Origin: Schistocerca nitens
Lineage: Eukaryota; Arthropoda; Insecta; Orthoptera; Acrididae
Length of the DNA stretch: 64,000 bases
Direction: 5' to 3'
NCBI RefSeq assembly: GCF_023898315.1
Contig: NC_064617.1
Coordinates: 715,377,202-715,441,201 of the forward strand
This document shows, one piece after another, positions 21,375-31,220 of this stretch; within the stretch, counting starts at the first letter, position 1; each line of letters begins with the position of its first letter. The notes under the pieces were generated by a model. The model was not told the DNA's origin, searched no databases, and worked only from the letters and a program-made list of their open reading frames with translations. Made by a program: the position numbers and the translations under genes.

Positions 21375-22800
21375 CACTGCTGGCCACCGTAAATGCAACA
21401 CCAAGAAAGACAAGAGGTAGCACAACAAGATTTATTTTGTAGATAACATGTTGACCAAGTATCAAATGATTACGTTTACAGACGTCTGTGACATGTGGTT
21501 CCTGCCAGAATCAGTAGCCAGAGTAGCCGCCATTGTTGGAGATCACCGCTGCCACACGTCTCGGCATTGAGTCAAAGAGACGTTGGATGTGTTCCTGGGG
21601 TACAGCAGCCCAAGCAGCTTCCACACGTTGCCAAAGATCATCTGGTGTGGCAGCTGGGGATGTAATCTGGGTCACTCGTTGAGCAACCATGGACCACATG
21701 TTTACTATTGGCGAAAGATCCGGAGAGCGAGCCGGCCAGGGAAGCAATTCAATCTGGTTATTGACGAAGAACCTTTGGACAATGCGTGCCACGTGTGGTC
21801 GCGCATTATCCTGTTGAAATATGGCTGTGGCCGAGCCCTGAAGGTAAGGAAGGACAACTGGCTCCAGCACCTCTGATATGTAGCGCCGGCTATTTAAAGT
21901 ACCGGCAATGCGTACTAGAGGCGTGCGAGAGTAATATCCAATACCGCCCCATATCATAATACCCGGTGCAAGACCAGTGTGGCGGTGCATAATGCAGCTG
22001 TCCAGCATCCTCTCTCCACGGTGTCTCCACACTCGAATCCGACCATCGTGGTGCTGCAGACAGAAGCGTGCATCGTCAGTAAAGACAACGTCATTCCATT
22101 CTGCCGTCCACATCCGTCTGTCATCACACCATTGGCGACGGAGACGTCTGTGGTTCTGCGTCAATGGTAGACGAAGCAATGGACGTCTTGCGGACAGACC
22201 ACTCTGCTGTAAACGGCGTCGAATGGTACGCGCAGACACTGGATATTGCGTTACAGACGCAATGTGCTGTGCTATGGTTCGGGATGTCAGTGAGCGATCC
22301 GTCACTGCCATGCGCACAATTTGCCTATCAGCACGTGCAGTGGTGCACCGAGGTGAATGCGATCGACCACGTCGGTCCGTCGTACCCTCCTGCATCCAAC
22401 GGTCACATATCCGCATTACAGTTGTTTGGTTTCGTCCAACACGACTAGCGATTTCTCTGTATGATAATCCACAATCTCGGTAAGCCACTATCCTTCCTCT
22501 GTCGAACTCGGATACTTGATCAAAAGATGTTCGCTGTTGTCTACGAGGCATAACTGATCGTCTTGTGAAACAACCACAAGGTAAACACACGTGCCGAACG
22601 TACACACGTGCCGAACGTACACTCGTCGAAATCGCCAAGCCTTAAATGGCGCTATGAGGTGGCGCCACAGGCGCGCGTAAAGTGCGTCTGCCCTGAAATT
22701 CTAATCAGTTGCATATCTCATCGCTGCAAACCCATGGTGTAAATTTCACTTGATTCGGATGCTTCCTTCAGGGTGTTGCATTTACGATGGCCAGCAGTGT
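21375..22800 (-). mobile_element. Tc1-like transposon, family T2, with open transposase
   Basis: Inverted repeats of about 28 bp starting CACTGCTGGCCA and containing GTAAATGCAACACC, differing at one base between ends. TA duplicates at 21373-21374 and 22801-22802. 1426 bp with one full-length ORF. Confidence 0.94.
21511..22551 (-). CDS. Tc1-like transposase, full length, catalytic Glu replaced by Val
   Basis: 346 residues from MPRRQQRTSFDQVSEFDRG at 22551; the frame extends 29 codons upstream but that part contains a 20-bp tandem duplication and is not conserved-looking. Residues about 10-60 and 70-130 form the paired helix-turn-helix region (SYREIASRVGRNQTTVMRI; SARTIRRRLQQSGLSARRP). The first catalytic Asp is in FTDDARF (relatives: FTDESRF), the second in QQDNARPH. 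The third position, normally the Glu of SPIENVW, reads SPIVNMW; the codon GTA is at 21703-21705 (residue 283). Family knowledge says loss of this Glu abolishes strand cleavage. DNA binding should be unaffected. The ORF has no stops or frameshifts, so either the insertion is recent and mutated in one step or the protein is retained. C-terminus GGYSGY is intact. Confidence 0.93.
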   Translation of the reverse strand: MPRRQQRTSFDQVSEFDRGRIVAYRDCGLSYREIASRVGRNQTTVMRICDRWMQEGTTDRRGRSHSPRCTTARADRQIVRMAVTDRSLTSRTIAQHIASVTQYPVSARTIRRRLQQSGLSARRPLLRLPLTQNHRRLRRQWCDDRRMWTAEWNDVVFTDDARFCLQHHDGRIRVWRHRGERMLDSCIMHRHTGLAPGIMIWGGIGYYSRTPLVRIAGTLNSRRYISEVLEPVVLPYLQGSATAIFQQDNARPHVARIVQRFFVNNQIELLPWPARSPDLSPIVNMWSMVAQRVTQITSPAATPDDLWQRVEAAWAAVPQEHIQRLFDSMPRRVAAVISNNGGYSGY

Positions 22801-22802
22801 AT

Positions 22803-25698
22803 GTTAGTGTTTTATTACTCACATACATAAGTAATAAGCATTATTCTTCACATCTTTCGGTAACACGTTCTTGTTTTTAATTAAAAACCATTTACATAGA
22901 CGCATGGTGTTTTTCATTAGTCGCTGCCCCAAAAAGCACACTCTAAACGTGTCTTTAATTTCGCCTTCGCTGTTTTCCCACCGAAGCACCTGCTCGCACT
23001 AGGAGTCCTTCATTCTACACAAAAGCGTAATGAAAGTGTGCTAAATGATAACCTGTAAAGTAATAATGTAAATTTCTTCAAAAAATTTTACAATATGATA
23101 TGCTCCTTTTATTAATGTAAATATACTTAGTAATTGATAGAGAAGAAAAAATCATAATAATGGTAAATAACCAAGAAACATTAAATAAGTACACTATATA
23201 AGCTGTGTCATGACTCATATGATTATATAAAAATATTGTGTTTTGTGGAATACGCCGAGAAAAACCGAAATAGCTAATATTGTGTTTTTTTTGTTTTTAG
23301 TATCTTAGCAGCTGAAATACGCTTAGCTTAGCAGTTGGAATGTAAACAACTGAATGTGAAAGTTGTCGGTGATGGTGCTGTGTTTATTCTTGTGCTCTGT
23401 GCGCCAGACAGAACCACTTTTAACAAATTCGTAAGTAAAGACATCAGTGAGGTAACTGAACGTACAACTCACTTAAATTGTACACTGAAATGAATTAATC
23501 TTTCTGACAAGGTACGAATTTCGGTACATATCCTCACTAGTACAGCCAGCAAGTAAATCCCGTTACGTTCCAGAAGAACACATAATTAAACATTGATGTA
23601 CATGTAACTGTAATGCATCTCCACCCAGGCCGCCGAAACTTCGCACTTGACGAATGCGTTTCAAGTTGGCAGCGCAACAGGTTAACAAGTGAAGAGCAAG
23701 AAGCACGAGGCATGAGGCGTGAACCAATCACAGCTTGGTAATCGCTGCCCGTCGTGACGTCAAAGCTCCCGCGTTGCCGGCGTTGTTTGGTGTGAACGTA
23801 AACAACGTACATTGTGTATCATTTCTAAGGCGTGCTTGCGTTGGACTGTGCTTTGCTTCGCTGTGGTTTAGAAAATTCTGATACTCGAAAAAACTTAGTT
23901 CGCCTATTGAAAATCCGTTGTGTCAAGGCGAGCCGCTAGGAAGCAAGGCACTGAAGTTGCTGGAGAGAACTCGTGAGTTTTACGAGCAGGAGCAGTGAGC
24001 GGCTAACGTAAACAACGCTCGTCTACAGCAGCCTCCATAACTACGTTTTACAAGCCAGATCTACAACCGTTAGTAAATGAAAAGAAAACCTTAATTATCA
24101 ATACTAAATAGTATACACTAGGATAGTTGTCGATTGTAAGAAGTTTTTTCATGGATTTCTTCGTGGGGGACTGGGGTTTATCCAGGAAAGAGCCTTGCTT
24201 ATTATCAAAGAAGGGCTTATAGTTTTCCAAAAACAGATTTAGTTTCTTATAGATATAAGTTTCTATGACTTCAAAGAAGAGTTTTCATTATTTCTAAGTG
24301 ACTGAAGTTTTCCCAAAGAAGAGTTCTCCTGACGAGTTTCCTGAAGATGAGTTTGAAGTTTTCTGACAAACAATTTAAATTTTTTCGAAGAAGACATTTC
24401 AGTTTATCCAAAGAAGTGTTTTAGTTCCTTCGATGAAGAGGCTACTTTCTTCCGAAGAAGAGTTCAGTTTTTCCGAAAAAGAATTTTAATTTTTTGGAGA
24501 AGGTTTACCAGTTTGTTGAAGAGAACTCATTAGTTTCTCGAAGAGGATTTTCTCTGGGTTTCGAAGAATTGTTTCCCCGTTTCTCTGAAGCACATTTTCT
24601 TAGTTTTCAATACGACTAAGGAACCTACGTATTCTACATCTTCATAAAGATATGTGCTGTAGACACACTGGCCCTCCAAGATAACAGCCATGTTAACAGA
24701 GCTGTTACACATGCGTTAGTGGCTTGACAAATACTTAGGCAGTCTACTGCTTCTCTAATGGCCCCTAAATCATCCGACATTATACCCAAAGATAACGTCT
24801 GAAGCTACACAAAATCAAGGGTGAAACGTACCAATCAACATCCTCGCAATCTGGTAGCTCTGTGGGGTCTAACCGTCAGTGAGTAGTTTTATTTGGATAT
24901 GGCGTACTTGAAGAGACTTTTGAACTCTCTTCCTTGCCAAATTAGGACCATTAACAGGGCTAAAGGTGGTGTTGAACGGTGTTAGCATGATGTCTCCTGG
25001 AGAACACAAATTGTTTTTTGCGCACGCGCTTATATGTCCACAACACAGAAAATTTTGCGGGAACTGACATAGGCGGCGAAAGCCTACTGACGTACGTACA
25101 TAATCCATTCTCAATATTCTCAACTGTTCGACAAAAGATAGGCAAAAAAGAGCAACTGATGTCACAGTAAATTTACTGCATCATATAGGAAGTTCAATTG
25201 CTCGGAAATTCGTTGAGTTGGACCTGCATTCACCGACAGCAGCGATTCCTGTTGGGTTTGAGAGCGATTGCTAACGACAAGGCTTGACTCGCCTTCGGTC
25301 CTGCGGGTTAGTGCATTTATGCGAACACTCTTCTTACGCCCTCTTACTTGGCTGCCAAATGTCCCTGTATAAGAGCCGGACAGTAGAATCGGGAAACTTC
25401 ATTCACGATGTGGTCCTGGGCACATCAAAACACGATAGTTTCTTTCTGCTAATCTGTCCCCCTGCACGTAGCCTCGTGTTACTGCACCGATTCCATGCTG
25501 ACATATCTACACTATTTCACTGCCATAAATTAAGCCGACATTGGAGCTCTACACTATGTACAGTGTTCCATAGCAATCAGTGTGCTCTCTTAAGGAAAAG
25601 AATACAACAGTGTGTTTCAGAGGAGTAAATATTTTAGAAGAAGATAGTGTAGAGTAATGTCAACACGACATTCCGTATGATATATCTCATTTCAGGCG
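22803..25698. other. Long unassigned stretch
   Basis: About 2.9 kb without a recognisable element. Left part to about 23400 is AT-rich; 23650-24040 is less so and includes TGACGTCA-like strings (about 23755). A degenerate repeat array occupies about 24250-24600. ORFs of 60-114 codons (for example near 25284-25628) show no family resemblance. Could contain host regulatory or intronic DNA. Confidence 0.4.
24250..24600. repeat. Degenerate minisatellite-like array around GAAGAAGAGTTT
   Basis: Strings such as CAAAGAAGAGTTTTC, CCAAAGAAGAGTTCTCC, CGAAGAAGACATTTC, CGAAGAAGAGTTCAG and CTCGAAGAGGATTTT recur roughly every 30-40 bases, each followed by a T-rich stretch. Spacing is irregular, so this is an old array. 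Confidence 0.6.
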
Positions 25699-25707
25699 GT
25701 TACAAAA

Positions 25708-25887
25708 AAATGGCTCTGAGCACTATGGGACTTAACATCTATGGTCATCAGTCCCCTAGAACTTAGAACTACTTAAACCTAACTAACCTAAGGACAGCAC
25801 ACAATACCCAGTCATCACGAGGCAGAGAAAATCCCTGACCCCGTCGGGAATCGAACCCGGGCGCGGGAAGCGAGAACGCTACAGACT
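25708..25887 (-). mobile_element. SINE, type B
   Basis: TSD GTTACAAAA at 25699-25707 and 25888-25896. Head GTCTGTAGCGTTCTCGCTTC on the minus strand; tail as in type A. Confidence 0.92.
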
Positions 25888-25906
25888 GTTACAAAAGTAC
25901 GTCTGG

Positions 25907-26313
25907 GACCCGCCAGGGTAGCCGAGACGCCAAATGCGCTGCTTCCTGGACTCGGGTAGGCGCGCTGGCCCCGGATCGAATCCGCCCGGCGGATTAACGA
26001 CGAGGGCCGGTACGCAGGCCAGCCTGGATGTGATTTTTAGGCGGTTTTCCACACCCCGCTAGGTGACTACTGGGTTGGTCCCCAAGTTCCGCCTCAGTTA
26101 CACGACTCACAGACATCTGAAAACGTTCGCACTATTTCATGACTTACACTTGACGCAGACAGCTGGGGTACACTGCTTCCGTCCCGGGGGGTTCGTGGTG
26201 GCGTCAGGAAGACCATCTGGCCACCCTCTGCCATTAACACTGCCAAATCCGTAATAACAAAGTCGACCCCGCGTTGGAGTGGGACAAAGGCTTCGAGAAA
26301 GAAAGAAAGACAT
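25907..26313 (+). mobile_element. SINE, type D (long, about 400 bp)
   Basis: Perfect 12-bp TSD AAGTACGTCTGG at 25895-25906 and 26314-26325. tRNA-like head (CCAGGGTAGCCGAGACGCC; GGATCGAATCCGCCCGG), long body with GCGGTTTTCCACACC, and a GAAAGAAAGAAAGA tail. Confidence 0.93.
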
Positions 26314-26361
26314 AAGTACGTCTGGCTATAGAGGTAAGCTTTCATTTTACGAGTTAGTCTT

Positions 26362-26509
26362 AAAACTAAAAACTAAACTACGCCCGAACAGATCATGAAG
26401 GCCCAACGGTACCGACTGATCGCCGTGTCACCCTCAGCCCGCAGCCATCACAGGATGCGGATATAGAGGGGCATATAGTCAGCACAACGCTCTCCCTGCC
26501 GTATATCAG
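26362..26509 (-). mobile_element. SINE fragment, probably of a 5S-rRNA-derived family, 5'-truncated
   Basis: Perfect 16-bp TSD TTTACGAGTTAGTCTT at 26346-26361 and 26510-26525. On the minus strand the body contains GGTACCGTTGGGCCTTCATG and ends with repeated TTTTTAGTTT. From memory, longer copies in insects carry a 5S-like head; the head is absent here, so the family call is recollection. Confidence 0.75.
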
Positions 26510-26525
26510 TTTACGAGTTAGTCTT

Positions 26526-26860
26526 GCAAGGACCATTTGCTGTAGGTTTATTTACCGATTACTATCTCTGTTTTCATATTCAAATTGTGAAATCGTGCTT
26601 GAGTTTACTTAGTGAAATTTTTCAACTGTGACTGCGATTGTGATTTTTTGACCACTTCTGCTGTGTCGTTTAAATATCAAGTTTCAGGACCCCATTATGA
26701 AAACTTTCTTGAAAACAAGTTTCAAGCATTCTTGGAATAGGTTACTCAGCTTACAAGGATGTGTGTCTATAATTGTCAAAAACTGGAGGCATGTTATGCG
26801 GAATATTTTATTCGAATTAGTTTATATTATCATCCCCTGAAATACTTGCTACTCCCGAAT
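26526..26860. other. Unassigned AT-rich sequence
   Basis: No feature recognised. Confidence 0.45.
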
Positions 26861-26873
26861 ATTGCGTATTTTG

Positions 26874-27077
26874 CCGGCCGGAGTGGCCGAGCGCTTCTAG
26901 GCGCTACAGTCTGGAGCCACGCGACCGCTCCGGTCGCAGGTTCGAATCCTGCCTCGGGCATGGATGTGTGTGATGTCCTTAGGTTAGTTAGGTTTAAGTA
27001 GTTCTAAGTTCTAGGGGACTGATGACCTCAGAAGTTAAGTCCCATAGTGCTCAGAGCCATTTGAACCATTTTTTTTA
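26874..27077 (+). mobile_element. SINE, type A
   Basis: Perfect 13-bp TSD ATTGCGTATTTTG at 26861-26873 and 27078-27090. Full-length, including the T-rich 3' end. Confidence 0.95.
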
Positions 27078-27173
27078 ATTGCGTATTTTGTCGAGTGAAC
27101 TCATCGCGAGATGGTTGACGGCCCGTCTAAAATGCGAAAGGTAGTGGAATGTCCTGTCCACCGGGAAGACTTC

Positions 27174-27421
27174 AAGGTGGTGGTGGTGATGATGATGTTT
27201 GGTTTGTGGGGCACTCAACTGCGCGGTTATCAGCGCCCTTACAAATTCCCAACCTTTGCTCAGTCCAGTCTCGCCACATTCATGGATGATGAAATGATGA
27301 GGACAGCACAAATACCCAGTCATCTCGAGGCAGGTGAAAATCCCTGACCCTGCCGGGAATCGACTCCGGGACCCCGTGTTTGGGAAGCGAGAACGCGACC
27401 GCGAGACCACGAGCTGCGGAC
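27174..27421 (-). mobile_element. SINE, type B2 (type B-like head with a different body)
   Basis: TSD GGAAGACTTC / GGAAAACTTC at 27164-27173 and 27422-27431. On the minus strand a CAGCTCGTGGTCTCGCGGTC head; the body has GTGAGGTGATGATGAT-like repeats near its 3' end (plus strand GGTGGTGATGATGATG). Confidence 0.9.
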
Positions 27422-27431
27422 GGAAAACTTC

Positions 27432-27973
27432 GAGAATCAGCTGCTAGTGGTGAAGATGCCTTTAATCGGTAGTCCACTTGTTAGCGCTCTAATCTAACGT
27501 CGTAACTGACTCTGCAGTTCTGCACGCAGCAGCGCATTGTCCAGCGTGGCCGCGGCGCGGTAATTGCAGTGACAGACGGAGAACAGCAGGGGCAGAGGTG
27601 GTGCCCGTGTGGACCCACGGCCAGGGCCGCAGCTGGCGGGCGGACTGCATCCGCAAGAAACCCCGTGCGCAGCCCGCGGGGGTGGCTGCGGGGCTAATAG
27701 CCGAAGTTTTTGTTGCGTGGCGGGGCGGCAGATGTCGGCCGCAGCGCCCGGCGCTGCGGGAATCTCGGCGCGTTTCCCGCATCAGCAGCCATCAAAGCGC
27801 CGGCGCCCTTCATCAATTTGTCCGCTAAAGACGCCGAAACCATCCCCCCACCTTGATGGGTGTCACATTAATCAGTTCGAAAGGCAGGCATTCTTCGCGT
27901 CAGAATCGAAATTTGTTTAGAGAAATGGACTTTTCGACTTTGATATCGAGCGCGCCCTCTTACACTAACAAGT
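27432..27973. other. Unassigned region with a GC-rich island at about 27510-27840
   Basis: High GC and CpG with overlapping ORFs on both strands (27489-27782 minus; 27598-27920 plus), a pattern expected by chance in GC-rich DNA. No protein family recognised. A host CpG island or exon cannot be excluded. Confidence 0.4.
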
Positions 27974-27985
27974 AAACCTACCCAA

Positions 27986-28469
27986 GCCTGCCCGGTTGGC
28001 CGTGCGGTCTAACTCACGGCTTTCCGGGCGGGAAGGCGCGCCTGGTCCCCTGCACTAATCCGCCCGGTGGATTTGTGTCGAGGTCCGGAGAACCGACAAG
28101 TCTGTGGATGGTTTTTAGGTGGTTTTCCATCTGCCTCGGCGAATGCGGGCTGGTTCCCCTTATTCCGTCTCAGTTACACTATGTCGGCGATTGCTGCGCA
28201 AACAAGTTCTCGACGTACGCGTACACCACCATAACTCTACCACGCAAACATAGGGGTTACACTCGTCTGGTATGAGACGTTCCCCAGGGGGGGGGGGGGG
28301 GGGGGTCCACCGGGGGCCGAACCGCAGAATAAACCTGGATTCGGTATGGGGCGGCGGAGGGGTGAAATGGACTGCGGTAGTCGTCGTGGGGTTGTGGACT
28401 ACTGCGGCTGCGGCGGGGACGGAGCCTCTCCGTCGTTTCTAGGTCCCTGGTTAACATACAATACAATAC
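27986..28469 (+). mobile_element. SINE, type E (about 480 bp)
   Basis: Perfect 12-bp TSD AAACCTACCCAA at 27974-27985 and 28470-28481. tRNA-like head GCCCGGTTGGCCGTGCGGTC; body GGTGGTTTTCCATCTGCC; poly-G expansion at 28287-28305; tail of repeated ATACA. Confidence 0.94.
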
Positions 28470-28481
28470 AAACCTACCCAA

Positions 28482-29429
28482 AGGAAACACTTCGGTTTTG
28501 ATCGGCTTTGAATATGTTGTAGCGTAGAGCGAAATAAGAGGCACATACGGCCATTATGGAAGTGAAACACCCCCATAAAAGATGGAATATAATATAGTCT
28601 AAGACAAAAAAAAAAGAAATAAAACATCGTATCACGAAGGGGTTACGCAAATTCGTCAAAAACTCATACAGGTATCGAGGGACGATGCAAACTTGTAAAT
28701 CTTGGCGACCGATGGATGAATGTGTGACGCTGTAGCGCAATTCCATCGCACGGGCGCGCGGCAGCAATAAAACGGTATTTCTAACATACTCATAAGAAAT
28801 GCATCTTTAGAATACCACTTCATAATACAAGATTGAACTTGTTATTAATGACGCTATACGTTTTGCTGTTGGTCGAATGTTGATAAATAAAACTAAACAG
28901 TGTTACCGTTTCAACGGTATTCTTTCAGAAATACCTAACTCCTTTTTTTTTTTTCTTCAAGGGAGTGTTACACCTTCTTAATGGCCGTATGTCACTTGTA
29001 AAAAAATATGTTCTCTTATTCTGCTCTACAAACAACAAATTCAAAGCCGACCTAAATCGAAGTGTAGCGCTTGGGTAGGTTTACTCGTGAGTGTGTCCAT
29101 AAGTAGTACCGACTGAATGATGCAAACAGTAAGTCAATAGATTTGCACAGTCTTTCCCACGTGCGCCAATTCATGAAACTGACGTAAATTACCAGACGAG
29201 ATGGCGCCTTGGTTAAGATAATAGACTCGTATTCAGGAGTAACAACTTTATTTAATTCGTAGTATGGAAGCCGAGACCCAGAACAAGGATCGGGTTTAAT
29301 TGAAGGAAACATGTGGAAGGGTGGCCCAACTTGATGCATCATTTATCATTCCCAAACAAACATTTTTATTTAATAACAGTTCTATCATAAGCCAACCAAC
29401 AGTTTCCAAGACTCTCGCCAACTGCATAC
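28482..29429. other. Unassigned sequence with a possible SINE-head remnant
   Basis: No gene. At about 29198-29240, GATGGCGCCTTGGTTAAGAT followed by AGACTCGTATTCAGGAG resembles a decayed tRNA-like SINE head, low confidence. Confidence 0.35.
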
Positions 29430-29443
29430 AAGTAGTTAAGGCT

Positions 29444-29610
29444 CAAAGGGCTCTGAGCACTATGGGACTAGAACTTAGAACTACTTAAACCTAACTAACC
29501 TAAGGATATAAAACACATCATTGCCCGAAGCAGGATTCGAACCTGCGACCGTAGCGGTCGCGCGGTTTCAGACTGTAGCGCCTAGAACCGCTCGGCCACT
29601 ACGGCCGGCC
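29444..29610 (-). mobile_element. SINE, type A, with internal deletion
   Basis: TSD AAGTAGTTAAGGCT / AAGTAGTAAAGGCT at 29430-29443 and 29611-29624. Lacks the tail segment containing CTGATGACCTCAG. Confidence 0.92.
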
Positions 29611-29624
29611 AAGTAGTAAAGGCT

Positions 29625-31218
29625 TTTGAATTAATATCACAAGGCACAAGGACATTTGCATAATACATAAAATTACAAATGGTGCAAGACAAGGAAGGCC
29701 TCATTACAAACAGTTAATTAATTAAGTAAACCTGCGGCGGCACTCATTCCGCGCGACTAGCATCAGAACTGTGAGCTCTTCCCACAACAGGACTTGAATA
29801 AAGTTCAACAGTCGTCAAAAAAAGATATTAAAATGCATATTTCGCCACTATACAGACAAGATACGGCCAAGATGAGCATGTGTAATACCGAAGCAACAGC
29901 AATACGGCACTGATTGGACAAAAGGTTGTTACACATAAATCAAGTTAAGTACTTAAATAAACTGCCAGACCCCTAAAACACTATTAAAATATTAATGACA
30001 ATTAAACCTATATTTTTAAATAAATCAGTTTGCGCAAAGGCTTTCACCACGCACCCACAAGGACCTTACAATAATAGAAATACTGAGAAATTACTAACGG
30101 CAAGTTCTAATCCGGCGACACCCGCGCCACGGAACGGTACCAAAAGAATGGCAATAACTACTCAACTTGAGGCTGGAACGGGAGATAGGCAAAAGTGCGC
30201 GTGACCCGCCAACACCGAGGCCTCGTGGGATGACGGAAAAGCCTCCGCAGAAGGGGAACGTGTACCTGTCCCGGTCCAGCAGAACAGCAACGCGTCAACC
30301 GCTGCCGATACAAGGCTGCCAACATAAACCAAACAACAAACGAGATAGAAATAACATGCACATCAGCATTTAAACGGCCAATGAAAGATTATTTTCAAGG
30401 AAATCAACTACTAAATAGTATAAGAGCGGTCCACTCATAAGCATTGCAAGTTAACCTTCCTAGTAATAACAAGAAATAATGTACAAAGTCATTTAAAAGA
30501 ACAATTACATAACAATTCAAACAAGATTAAATACGTCAAGGTACACCTTTACTGAGGCCTCTTAGGGAGTAATAGACACTATAATTTGTATACGAACCAA
30601 ATGGTAGATGACCGGTTTAAATGTACACTTATAACCCGAAAGGCTCCTCAACATGGAGCAACACCACCTAGACTACAGGCCTGCGCGCATACTTGTGACG
30701 TCACATACTGATGGCCGGGTCTGTATCGGAACGCTCCTGTTAAGTACTCTGCAGCTATGCGAACTTTACGAGTTCTAGAGCTGAGACCGCATAGGGATAC
30801 TCGTGCTATTCTCTCCTACATGTCCTTGTAATGAAAGTGTCGAAATTTATATCATTGCGTAAAATAACTGAACAAAACTGCCCTATGTTATTTCAAGATG
30901 TAAAATTATTTTGAGGATTTGCCTCAAATACGCGTTTCTAGGCTTGAACACGAACTGTAATTTTAAATTCTGTCTTTTACCTCAGGAGCTACGCTTTCTT
31001 GCAGTAAAAAATCGGCAATATGCAACAACAAGGAGACGTTTTAGGTTTTAAATAAAGCAGCTGGAGCTCCTACAGAATTTAAGAATTTGTTTCCCTGGTT
31101 ATTTTCGTAAATTTTCCTCTCCACTTCAAAATTTGCTGATCTTACACGAAACTCAAATCATGCGACGAAATGGAGCACCTCCAGACATAATGTTTAATAA
31201 ATCAAAAAACCAGAAAAA
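29625..31218. other. Unassigned AT-rich sequence
   Basis: About 1.6 kb with no long ORF. Composition resembles the non-coding interior of the LTR element at 359-4397, but no match was found by eye. Confidence 0.4.
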
Positions 31219-31220
31219 TA

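Noticed and set aside
22552..22638. Upstream 29 codons as part of the Tc1-like transposase
   Set aside because: They contain a 20-bp duplication and lie before the usual MPRRQ-type start, so I place the start at 22551.
23537..23812. 91-codon minus-strand ORF as a host gene
   Set aside because: No recognisable domain, signal or homologue and no supporting splice context.
24250..24600. CRISPR-like array
   Set aside because: Repeats are irregular and degenerate, with no conserved direct repeat or uniform spacers; the genome is eukaryotic.
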